Origin: Prevotellaceae bacterium UBA1720
GTDB taxonomy: Bacteria; Bacteroidota; Bacteroidia; Bacteroidales; Bacteroidaceae
Reading direction: 5' to 3'
NCBI GenBank assembly: GCA_002317475.1
Contig: DCIS01000018.1
Span: 1 to 29,912, forward strand
DNA length: 29,912 nucleotides
The first letter of the stretch is position 1. The number at the start of each line of letters is the position of its first letter. Positions 16,341 through 23,325 of this stretch are shown one piece after another. The position numbers were made by a program, and so were the translations under genes. Below the pieces are notes generated by a model. The model ran no database searches, was not told the DNA's origin, and saw only the letters and a program-made list of their open reading frames with translations.

Positions 16341-17327
16341 TTAAGGTCTGGCAAGAATCATCGCAGTCTGTTTCCTGATTTCTTCCCATGTTTCTTCGCT
16401 CAACCGTGTGCCGACAACTTGTATGGCCTGTCCAGCCAGAAGGGTGCCACACTTCAGACATGACTCAAGTGGTGCTCCCTGACTGTAGGCATAGAGGAAA
16501 CCTCCAGCGAAGAAATCACCCGCTGCGGTGGTGTCGACTACAGAGACCTTGTTAGATGGTACGATTGTCTTTTCGCCTTTGCTCATCACACAGCTGCCTT
16601 GTCCGCCAAGTTTTACTACGGCAATGCTTGCCATCTTGGCCATTGCTTGCAAGGCGCAGTCAGAATCTGCCAGACCGGTGAAGGCCTCGCTCTCTTCCTG
16701 ATTGGCAAAGATGATGTCCACATATTCCCTGACCAGATGATGCATAAAATCAAGGTTCTCGCGTACAATATTAAAACTTGCCAAGTCGATACTAATCAGC
16801 TGACCTGCATCTTTTGCCACTTGGGCGATGCGCTCTATTAGTTCATGATTCTGAACAAGGTAACCTTCGAGATGAAGCAGATTGTAGCCTTCAAACCATT
16901 CCTGCTTAACATCCTCTGCCTTCATGCTCGCAGCTGCGCCAAGATGGGTGGCAAAGGTTCGTTCGCCATCCTTCGAAATGAACGTGTTGGCTATTCCTGA
17001 GGCTTCATTGCCGTAAAGGAGTATGGCGTTGATACCACATTGCTTACAGTTCTCGGCAAAGAACTGACCGGTTTTGTCATGGCCTATCTTGCCGATAAAT
17101 CCTGGATTGGCGTGAAGGTTGGCCAGTGCAAGTATTGTGTTTCCTGCTGATCCACCTGTAGTCATAGCGGGGTGGAGTGTGTCAAGAAGAACGGAAATCT
17201 TGGCATGTTTGGCATCGTCAATGAGGAACATGCCTCCACGTTGCAAACCAAGTTCCTTTAGTACCGAATCATCTTCCAATCGCACTAAAACATCTACCAA
17301 AGCATTGCCGATTCCTGCAATTTTCAT
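16341..17327 (-). CDS. PfkB-family kinase, adenosine-kinase-like
   Basis: This is a 328-residue ribokinase-fold sugar/nucleoside kinase. It begins MKIAGIGNALVDVLVRL, has the substrate-binding TTGGSAGN at 57-63, and ends with the signature DTTAAGDFFAGGF in which Asp271 is the catalytic base. Bacteroidetes proteins of this type are commonly annotated adenosine kinase; ribokinase-like use of another substrate is possible. I start at the ATG at 17325-17327; an in-frame ATG eight codons upstream would leave almost no space after the promoter at 17349. Despite lying near the sugar-acid operon, it has its own promoter and lacks features specific to KDG kinase, so I do not assign it to that pathway. 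Confidence 0.85.
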   Translation of the reverse strand: MKIAGIGNALVDVLVRLEDDSVLKELGLQRGGMFLIDDAKHAKISVLLDTLHPAMTTGGSAGNTILALANLHANPGFIGKIGHDKTGQFFAENCKQCGINAILLYGNEASGIANTFISKDGERTFATHLGAAASMKAEDVKQEWFEGYNLLHLEGYLVQNHELIERIAQVAKDAGQLISIDLASFNIVRENLDFMHHLVREYVDIIFANQEESEAFTGLADSDCALQAMAKMASIAVVKLGGQGSCVMSKGEKTIVPSNKVSVVDTTAAGDFFAGGFLYAYSQGAPLESCLKCGTLLAGQAIQVVGTRLSEETWEEIRKQTAMILARP

Positions 17328-17348
17328 CTTTTTTCTGCAATTTTTTTG

Positions 17349-17356
17349 CAAAGATA
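17349..17356 (-). promoter_or_regulatory. -7 box for the PfkB-family gene
   Basis: TATCTTTG on the minus strand, 21 bases upstream of the chosen ATG. No TTTG is seen in the -33 position, so the promoter may be weaker or need an activator. It shares base 17356 with the -33 element of the oppositely directed tRNA promoter. Confidence 0.55.
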
Positions 17357-17387
17357 TTGCATAATTCCGAAAAAACCTCTACTTTTG
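17356..17387 (+). promoter_or_regulatory. Promoter of tRNA-Asn
   Basis: ATTG (17356-17359), 20 bases, then TACTTTTG (17380-17387) on the plus strand, matching TTTG-N20-TAnnTTTG with one difference in the -33 box. Transcription would begin near 17392, giving a leader of about 50 bases containing two tiny stems (TTGAG/CTCAA and GTGAC/GTCAC). Confidence 0.7.
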
Positions 17388-17441
17388 CATCGCAATTGAG
17401 AAAAAAACTCAAAAAACGGTGACAGAGGTCACTAAAAGACT

Positions 17442-17515
17442 GCTTCAGTAGCTCAGTTGGTTAGAGCACATGACTGTTAATCATGGGGTCGTTGGTTCAA
17501 GCCCATCCTGAAGCG
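17442..17515 (+). tRNA. tRNA-Asn (anticodon GTT)
   Basis: A complete cloverleaf can be drawn. The acceptor stem is GCTTCAG/CTGAAGC with discriminator G. The D arm is GCTC/GAGC around GTTGGTTA. The anticodon stem is CATGA/TCATG around the loop CTGTTAA (anticodon GTT), and the T loop is TTCAAGC. One pair in the T stem is a T-T mismatch. CCA is not encoded. It is followed directly by a strong terminator, so it is a single-gene unit. Confidence 0.93.
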
Positions 17516-17517
17516 CA

Positions 17518-17549
17518 AGAGAGAATCCTTTTAGGGGTTCTCTCTTTTT
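17518..17549 (+). terminator. Rho-independent terminator of tRNA-Asn
   Basis: AGAGAGAATCC pairs with GGGTTCTCTCT (one G-T pair) around a short loop and is followed by a run of five T. It begins three bases after the tRNA end. Confidence 0.85.
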
Positions 17550-17571
17550 GCAAAATATAGTTGGGAAAACA

Positions 17572-17599
17572 AACCCGTTTGAGTTGTCTCAAACGGGTT
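17572..17599 (-). terminator. Terminator of the L-galactose-type operon
   Basis: A perfect 12-bp stem AACCCGTTTGAG/CTCAAACGGGTT encloses four bases, 10 bases after the uxaA stop (17610). On the minus strand it is followed by TTGTTTTCCC, a moderate T-run. The tRNA terminator faces it from the other side. Confidence 0.75.
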
Positions 17600-17609
17600 C
17601 ATATATCTT

Positions 17610-19025
17610 TTACAGCGTTACGCCGTCCTTCCAAATGGCGATGGGATGCGAACTAAGTCGCTCTCCTTTGGCGGGCTGCCCGTTTGCCGTAGCAATCACG
17701 AGTGCCAGGAATTGGTCCAATAGTTGGGGCATGGTAATACCATCAAGCAAATCTCCTGCGTTGAAGTCCATCCAATGTGGTTTTCGCTGATAGAGATTAG
17801 TGTTGGTGGAAACCTTCAAAGTAGGGACACAGGTAGAGAATGGTGTGCCACGACCCGTGGTAAAGAGTACAATCTGACAACCAGCTGCTGCTAAGGCTGT
17901 TGCGGCCACGAGATCGTTGCCTGGTGCCTCAAGTAGGGTAAGTCCGGGTTGGCGAAGACGTTGGGCATAACGGATGACATCTGTAACGATAGCACTACCT
18001 CCCTTTTGTATGCAACCTAAGGATTTTTCTTCCAGCGTCGTAATGCCTCCATCGTGGTTTCCTGGTGAAGGGTTCTCGCCAACAGGTTGGTTATGGTTGA
18101 CGAAATACTGTTTAAAATCATTGATGAGATCAACTAGCTTGTCAAAATTCTTCTTGTTGACACAGCGGGACATCAACAAACGCTCTGCTCCAAACATCTC
18201 GGGAACCTCGGTCAAAACCATGTATGCACCGAGAGGAGCAAGAAGGTCTGTGAGTTTACCGAGTAGGGGATTGGCGGTTAAGCCAGAGAAGGCGTCGCTG
18301 CCACCGCATTTTAGTCCGATACGTAATTTGGAGAGCGGGCAGGCTGTACGCTTGTCATCCTTCATGTTGTCTGCTAACTCACAGAGTTGCTGATGGATAG
18401 CCTCTTGCTCATCATCAACCTTTTGGGTCTCAATGTAGCGAATTCGTTGAGTAGGTGGTAACTGTTCCTTTAAGGCTGAAACCTGATTGTTCTCACAACC
18501 CAATCCAATGAAGAGTACACCACCCGCATTGGGATGCTGTGCAAGAGCTAAAAGCAAGGATGCTGTGCGTTGATGGTCATCACCCAACTGCGAACAACCA
18601 TAAGTGTGGCTGAGTACACGTACCACCAAGTTACTCTCTATGGCAAAGGCACGTCCAACTTCTTCGCTAAGGGATGCAACGCAACCCACGGTGGGTATAA
18701 TCCACAATTCGTTTCGCACACCAACCTCACCATTCTCTCGGACGTAACCCATAAAGGTTGCTTTTGGATATGCGTGATTGTGTGATTCTGAGTCTAATAG
18801 GGGTGCGTATTCGTATTCATCGTGTAGGGGAATGTCGCTACGCAGGTTGTGACTGTGCACCCATTCGCCAGCCTTGATGTCACATTTGGCACGTCCAATG
18901 GGATGCCCATACTTGATGATTTGCTCGCCTTCAGAAATGTCCCTCAATGCTCGCTTGTGTCCAACGGGGATATTACCCTCTACCTGAAGGAGTACTTCTA
19001 CGTTATCTTTCTCGTGAATAATCAT
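17610..19025 (-). CDS. uxaA: Altronate dehydratase
   Basis: UxaA dehydrates D-altronate to 2-keto-3-deoxy-D-gluconate. The 471-residue protein has the N-terminal SAF domain (about 1-70, ending VHSHNLRS) and the C-terminal domain with GVRNELWIIPTVGCV, HTYGCSQLGDDHQ, GLGCENNQ, LKCGGSDAFSGLTANPLLG and VLFTTGRGTPF. These hold the conserved Cys and His residues of the altronate/galactarate dehydratase family. Length is near the family norm of about 495. Its ATG overlaps the uxaB stop as ATGA. It is the last gene of the five-gene operon and catalyses its last reaction. It is followed by a strong hairpin. Confidence 0.93.
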   Translation of the reverse strand: MIIHEKDNVEVLLQVEGNIPVGHKRALRDISEGEQIIKYGHPIGRAKCDIKAGEWVHSHNLRSDIPLHDEYEYAPLLDSESHNHAYPKATFMGYVRENGEVGVRNELWIIPTVGCVASLSEEVGRAFAIESNLVVRVLSHTYGCSQLGDDHQRTASLLLALAQHPNAGGVLFIGLGCENNQVSALKEQLPPTQRIRYIETQKVDDEQEAIHQQLCELADNMKDDKRTACPLSKLRIGLKCGGSDAFSGLTANPLLGKLTDLLAPLGAYMVLTEVPEMFGAERLLMSRCVNKKNFDKLVDLINDFKQYFVNHNQPVGENPSPGNHDGGITTLEEKSLGCIQKGGSAIVTDVIRYAQRLRQPGLTLLEAPGNDLVAATALAAAGCQIVLFTTGRGTPFSTCVPTLKVSTNTNLYQRKPHWMDFNAGDLLDGITMPQLLDQFLALVIATANGQPAKGERLSSHPIAIWKDGVTL

Positions 19026-20194
19026 GCTTCAAGTCTAATGTTGGCATGTAGGCCTTTTGACAATCTGATGGGCATCTCTCCCTTTAAGTCGAAATATCGT
19101 TGAATGGGAGGGAGAAGGCGTGCCTTGCATTTGGAAATGGCATTCAGACGAATGGAAATCAGTCGGTGATGCAAGAAGGGGTTGAGGAAACGGTCAGTAA
19201 CATCAGCGATATATGACTCCAGATCGTCTTGTTGCAATCCTAATGGGAGTAGGGTCGGAAGCAACTCCTCCTTCATCATTTCCTGAAGGAAAACTGAGAG
19301 TTTGGGGTGAACCAAGCAGTCGCGTACAGTCTCAAGACCCATCTCAGAACCTATAGCTGCCATCACGGTATGAGGAGCATTCAAGAGGGTCAGTTTGCGC
19401 TCGTGATAGGGTGCTTCGTCCTTTACCCAAAGCACATTAAGACCGGCTTTTTGCAAGGGAAGTTCTTGCTCGATACTCTCGGGAGCCTCGATGACCCAAA
19501 GGTGGTAAGGCTCTGCCTTGACAAAGATATTCTCTTTGCCTTCAGTACGTTCCTGCAACTGCTCAAGTTCCTCAGGAGTAGGTTTTCCTGATACGATACG
19601 GTCAACCAACGTGCTATAAACGGGACAATAATCCTTGACCCACTCGGCAAATGCATCCTCCAATTGCCACAGTTCGATGTATTCCTTGATGCATTTGCGC
19701 AACTCTACACCATTGTGTAGAATCAGCTCACATGGCAGGATGATGAGTCCGTGCTCGGATGAACCGTTGAAATGCTTCCAACGGTGATAGAGCAACTGTG
19801 TCAATTTGGCGGGGTAGCTGGATGCAGGACGATCTGTCAGTTTGCACTCAGCATCGAACTGTATACCAGCCTCTGTGGTATTGGATACAACAAAGCGGAT
19901 TCCTTCCTGTTCGGCCAATTCGAAGTAAGCATCAGTATCCTCGTATGGATTGATGGCGCGCGAGATACTTTTGATGGGTTGTAGTATGTCTATCACCTCG
20001 CCATTTTGCTGACCTTGGATGCATACGGTATAACGGCAACCTGCCTCCTGAAAGGCTTTCATGCTGTCGCCGGGACGGGGTTTGACTACTACTACGCTAC
20101 CATCAAAGTCGGTGCGGAGGTTCATCTCCTCCACCATCCAGTCAACAAAAGCGCGTAGAAAGTTGCCTTCACCAAATTGAATAATCTTTTCCAT
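19022..20194 (-). CDS. uxaB: Tagaturonate reductase, C-terminally shortened
   Basis: UxaB reduces D-tagaturonate to D-altronate with NADH; it belongs to the polyol-specific long-chain dehydrogenase family. The nucleotide-binding start IIQFGEGNFLRAFVDW and the SNTTEAGI segment near 104-111 are characteristic. The active-site pattern K-x4-N-x2-H is present as Lys267, Asn272 and His275. The protein is only 390 residues, whereas E. coli UxaB has about 483. It begins about 15 residues later than Bacteroides homologues as I recall them, and ends abruptly after YFDLKGEMPIRLSKGLH, where homologues continue for roughly 90 residues. Neither of the other two frames restores a family-like C-terminus. The stop overlaps the uxaA ATG. 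Function is plausible because the catalytic triad survives, but activity is uncertain. Confidence 0.85.
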   Translation of the reverse strand: MEKIIQFGEGNFLRAFVDWMVEEMNLRTDFDGSVVVVKPRPGDSMKAFQEAGCRYTVCIQGQQNGEVIDILQPIKSISRAINPYEDTDAYFELAEQEGIRFVVSNTTEAGIQFDAECKLTDRPASSYPAKLTQLLYHRWKHFNGSSEHGLIILPCELILHNGVELRKCIKEYIELWQLEDAFAEWVKDYCPVYSTLVDRIVSGKPTPEELEQLQERTEGKENIFVKAEPYHLWVIEAPESIEQELPLQKAGLNVLWVKDEAPYHERKLTLLNAPHTVMAAIGSEMGLETVRDCLVHPKLSVFLQEMMKEELLPTLLPLGLQQDDLESYIADVTDRFLNPFLHHRLISIRLNAISKCKARLLPPIQRYFDLKGEMPIRLSKGLHANIRLEA

Positions 20195-20195
20195 A

Positions 20196-21215
20196 TCAAC
20201 ACATTTTTACTAACAGACGGAATACCTTGCCGGGGTTCTTGTCCCACCACTCCATGGTCTCTTGGGCCTCCTCGGGGTTGATGACCTTGGTAATGAGTTC
20301 GTCGACGGGACAGGTGCCACGCTGCATGTAGTGGATAACGGCACGAAAATCAGAAGGCATTGCGTTGCGCGAACCACGGATGTCCAACTCCTTCTGTACG
20401 AAGAGGCGAGTGGGGAAGGATACGTCATCCTTGGCATAACCGATGCAAGCCACACGACCCGTGAAGGCAATCTCGTTGACGGCCATCTGGTAGGTAGGAA
20501 CACTACCTACGGCCTCAATGATGACATCAGGACCAAAACCACCGGTAATCTCCAGCAAACGAGCGTGAACATCCTCGGTCTTTGAATTAACGGTGTGGGC
20601 GGCACCCATCTGCTTGGCCAAAGCCAGTTTCTCGTCGTCGAGGTCGAGGGCAATAACCGTAGCGCCACGAAGGGCGGCACGGACAATGGCACCCATACCA
20701 ACCATACCACAACCGATAACCATGACAACATCGATATCAGTAACCTGGGCACGGTCAACAGCATGGAAACCAACGCTCATAGGTTCAATTAGAGCACAGT
20801 CACGGGGGGAAATACCCTCTGCGGGAATGATCTTCTGCCAGGGAAGAACAGCATATTCGCACATCACACCATCACGCTGAACACCAAGGGTCTGGTTGTG
20901 CTCGCAAGCATTAACACGACCATTGCGACAAGAAGCACACTTGCCACAATTGGTGTAGGGATTGACTGTTACTGTCATGCCAGGAGTAAAGTCAGTGGGT
21001 ACCCCTTCGCCTACAGCCTCAATGACGGCGCCAACCTCATGACCAGGGATAACGGGCATCTTTGCCATGCCGTTACGACCGCGCCATGTATTGAGGTCAC
21101 TGCCACAGAAACCTACATACTGCAGGTGTATCATTACTTCTCCTGCCTTCAAGGCGGGCTGCTCTATTTCTACTACTTCCAGTTTACCTGGAGTGCTTAT
21201 CTGTACTGCTTTCAT
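20196..21215 (-). CDS. Zinc-dependent alcohol dehydrogenase, probable L-galactonate 5-dehydrogenase
   Basis: This is a 339-residue medium-chain dehydrogenase. The catalytic zinc ligands are Cys37, His59 and Glu60 (GHE). The structural zinc is held by Cys90, Cys93, Cys96 and Cys104. The NAD(P) site is GCGMVGMGA (168-176). The family alone does not fix the substrate. The gene stands one base ahead of uxaB, whose substrate is tagaturonate. The E. coli enzyme LgoD (YjjN) of similar size oxidises L-galactonate to D-tagaturonate, so that role fits the context (inference). Alternatives are other sugar-acid or polyol dehydrogenases such as L-idonate or sorbitol dehydrogenase. Confidence 0.8.
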   Translation of the reverse strand: MKAVQISTPGKLEVVEIEQPALKAGEVMIHLQYVGFCGSDLNTWRGRNGMAKMPVIPGHEVGAVIEAVGEGVPTDFTPGMTVTVNPYTNCGKCASCRNGRVNACEHNQTLGVQRDGVMCEYAVLPWQKIIPAEGISPRDCALIEPMSVGFHAVDRAQVTDIDVVMVIGCGMVGMGAIVRAALRGATVIALDLDDEKLALAKQMGAAHTVNSKTEDVHARLLEITGGFGPDVIIEAVGSVPTYQMAVNEIAFTGRVACIGYAKDDVSFPTRLFVQKELDIRGSRNAMPSDFRAVIHYMQRGTCPVDELITKVINPEEAQETMEWWDKNPGKVFRLLVKMC

Positions 21216-21251
21216 TGTGTTTTTACTATTTGAGTTCTAAAGGGGTGAAGA

Positions 21252-21269
21252 GTCAAAGAGGTCAAAGAG
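21252..21269. repeat. 9-bp direct tandem repeat in the gap before the dehydrogenase gene
   Basis: GTCAAAGAG occurs twice in direct succession in the 72-base gap between the lactonase and dehydrogenase genes, the only sizeable gap inside the operon. No promoter box is visible here. Confidence 0.6.
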
Positions 21270-21287
21270 CCCAAGAACCTGTTCCCT

Positions 21288-22190
21288 TTATTCTGACATG
21301 TTTTTTATATAAGGTAAGGATACGAGATCCTTGAAACCATAGAAGCGTTCAGCATTGCCACCGAGGAACATCTGTTTCTCCTCTTCTGTGAGCAGGGTAC
21401 TCTTCTGTACGAAGTCGTAAGACATGCGGTAGGTGATGGCGGTGATGGTTCGTGGATAGTCGCTTCCCCACATCAGTTTCTCCATACCTACTTCGTTGGC
21501 AGCTTCCCGGATAGCACGGATGGCACCAACGTAAGGATAAAACTCGCTATTGAAGAGCCATGTTATACCACCTGATTCCACCATTACATTCTTGTGGCGT
21601 GCCAAACGAATCTGTTTCATCCACCCCTCTGTAGTAACCATGCCAAAGTGACCGATGGCAATGCGTAGGTTGGGGAATTGGGTGATAATGTCCTCTGCCT
21701 CACCAATCTGATGGTTGTCGTCGTGGAGACAAAGGGAGAGGAAGAGGTCTTTCTCCTGCATGCGAGCATACATCTGCATCATCTCAGGGTCATTGAGAGG
21801 GCGCTGAAGTCGATGCCCAGGTATGGCTATACCACTGTAGATGCCGCTTTCGATGAGTTGAATAGCATGTGCCAGGAAATCGTCCTTTCGGAAATCGGGC
21901 ATACCACAGACCTTAAATCGGGTAGGGTACTGCTTGGCAACCTCGGCTAGATAGTCGTTTTGCAGACCGTCGATAAACTCCTGAACAACTACTGCTGCAC
22001 TGACTTGAGCATAGTCCATATTGGCCAGAAAAATCTCTGCAGTGTTCTTGCCTTCAATCATGAAGGGAGGTAACATCTGTACCTCCTCGCCAAAAAAGAT
22101 GGAACGACCTCGGGTGGTGGTTTTGATGGGTTGGCCATCAACAACAGTATCTTGGGTTAACCAAAGGTGGGTATGTGCATCAATGATCAT
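21288..22190 (-). CDS. Amidohydrolase-superfamily sugar lactonase
   Basis: The 300-residue protein is a TIM-barrel amidohydrolase of the group that contains L-rhamnono-, L-fucono- and L-galactonolactone hydrolases (COG3618/amidohydrolase 2). The metal-binding HxH is His6 and His8 (IIDAHTHLW), with His156, His181 (AIGHFGM) and the catalytic Asp244 (WGSDYPRT) following at the expected spacing. In this operon it should open the galactonolactone made by the upstream dehydrogenase to give L-galactonate. The substrate is inferred from context; the catalytic residues are seen. It starts 23 bases after the aldo/keto reductase stop. Confidence 0.85.
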   Translation of the reverse strand: MIIDAHTHLWLTQDTVVDGQPIKTTTRGRSIFFGEEVQMLPPFMIEGKNTAEIFLANMDYAQVSAAVVVQEFIDGLQNDYLAEVAKQYPTRFKVCGMPDFRKDDFLAHAIQLIESGIYSGIAIPGHRLQRPLNDPEMMQMYARMQEKDLFLSLCLHDDNHQIGEAEDIITQFPNLRIAIGHFGMVTTEGWMKQIRLARHKNVMVESGGITWLFNSEFYPYVGAIRAIREAANEVGMEKLMWGSDYPRTITAITYRMSYDFVQKSTLLTEEEKQMFLGGNAERFYGFKDLVSLPYIKNMSE

Positions 22191-22213
22191 AGTGGTAAAA
22201 GTTCAAGAGGGGG

Positions 22214-23155
22214 TTATGAGTTAGCCCAGGTTACACGCTTTTGGTCACCGATGATCTCCTGTACCTCCTGTACCAACTGCATATCGATTGGTTCCTTGCT
22301 CCACTCCAGGTTACGCTTGACATTGACGGGGTTGGCGGAACTGAAGAGGGTTGTGGTGACACGTGGATTGCTGACAGAATACTGGATGGCAAGTTTCTCA
22401 ATAGGCGTACCCTTTGCCTTGCAATGTTGCATGGCACGCTGACACGCCTCAACGAGTGGCTTGGGAGCAGGATGCCAATCAGGAACACCACGCTCTGAAA
22501 GCAGGCCCATGGAGAGGGGAGAGGCGTTGATGACACCGATGCCGCGTTCTTCGAAGAAATCAAGGTAGTCTATCAACTCGTCGTCACAGAGACAATAGTG
22601 GCAGAAGTTGAGGATACTCTCTACTGTACCTGCAGGTACGTGTTCGATGACCCATTTGAGGTTTTTCAACTGAAGGTCGGTAATACCTACATGGCTGACA
22701 ATGCCTTTCTCGCGGAGTTCAACCAATGCTGGCAAAGTCTCGTCACAGACTTTCTGAAGACCTCCGGGAAGTGCGGCCTGGAATTCTATGTCGTGTACAT
22801 TGATCAAGTCAATATGGTCAATACCCAGACGTTCCATGCTCTCGTAGACACTCTCGGTGGCACGCTTGCCGCTGTAGTCCCAGGTATTCACGCCGTCCTT
22901 GCCATATCGTCCTACCTTGGTAGATAGGAGATATTTATCGCGTGGAATCTCACGAAGGGCTTTGCCCAGTACAGTTTCGGCCTTGTAGTGACCGTAATAT
23001 GGGGAAACATCGATAAAGTTCATACCGCCGTCTACTGCAACATGTACCGCCTCGATAGCCTCGCTTTCCTTGATGCCATGGAATACGCCGCCAAGGGATG
23101 AAGCTCCGAAACTCAGTGGCTGAACCATCATGCCTGTCTTTCCAATTTCTCTCAT
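22214..23155 (-). CDS. Aldo/keto reductase, probable L-galactose dehydrogenase
   Basis: This is a 313-residue (alpha/beta)8 aldo/keto reductase. The catalytic tetrad is Asp49, Tyr54 (FIDVSPYYG), Lys80 (STKVGRYG) and His121 (NVHDIEF). Its sequence closely recalls plant L-galactose dehydrogenase, including the shared patterns SFGASSLGGVF, SPYYG, ETVLGKAL, TKVGRYG and HDIEF. It would oxidise L-galactose at C1 to the lactone; D-threo-aldose/L-fucose 1-dehydrogenase is the main alternative. It is the first gene of the operon, with a -7 box at 23205-23212. No regulator gene is adjacent. Confidence 0.87.
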   Translation of the reverse strand: MREIGKTGMMVQPLSFGASSLGGVFHGIKESEAIEAVHVAVDGGMNFIDVSPYYGHYKAETVLGKALREIPRDKYLLSTKVGRYGKDGVNTWDYSGKRATESVYESMERLGIDHIDLINVHDIEFQAALPGGLQKVCDETLPALVELREKGIVSHVGITDLQLKNLKWVIEHVPAGTVESILNFCHYCLCDDELIDYLDFFEERGIGVINASPLSMGLLSERGVPDWHPAPKPLVEACQRAMQHCKAKGTPIEKLAIQYSVSNPRVTTTLFSSANPVNVKRNLEWSKEPIDMQLVQEVQEIIGDQKRVTWANS

Positions 23156-23204
23156 ATATATGTTTTTTATAAAAAAGGTTTGATTGCAGATCTGTATTAC
23201 AATG

Positions 23205-23212
23205 CAAAGGTA
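23205..23212 (-). promoter_or_regulatory. -7 box for the sugar operon
   Basis: TACCTTTG on the minus strand, 50 bases upstream of the first ATG. The -33 position has no TTTG, as expected for a promoter that needs an activator. An imperfect dyad around CCTGGGTAA/TTAACCTGG-like sequence (about 23234-23248) is a possible operator, but weak. Confidence 0.5.
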
Positions 23213-23276
23213 GGAAAAAAAGTGATACGACGATTACCCAGGTTAACTTTGTCCTATGAATGAATCATATTGTAAC

Positions 23277-23309
23277 AAAGGGCCAGTGCAAAGATGGCAC
23301 TGACCCTTT
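23277..23309 (-). terminator. Hairpin terminator of gyrB
   Basis: Arms AAAGGGCCAGTGC and GCACTGACCCTTT match at 12 of 13 positions around a 7-base loop, 16 bases after the gyrB stop. On the minus strand the following T-run is short (CCCTTTGTTACAAT), so it may work with Rho or mainly as an mRNA 3' end stabiliser. Confidence 0.7.
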
Positions 23310-23325
23310 GAGTATTGTCATTTCG

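Noticed and set aside
16341..17327. Assigning the PfkB-family gene as the KDG kinase of the nearby sugar operon
   Set aside because: It has its own promoter, lies beyond the tRNA and two terminators, and looks like the adenosine-kinase-type proteins usual next to S41 proteases in this phylum.
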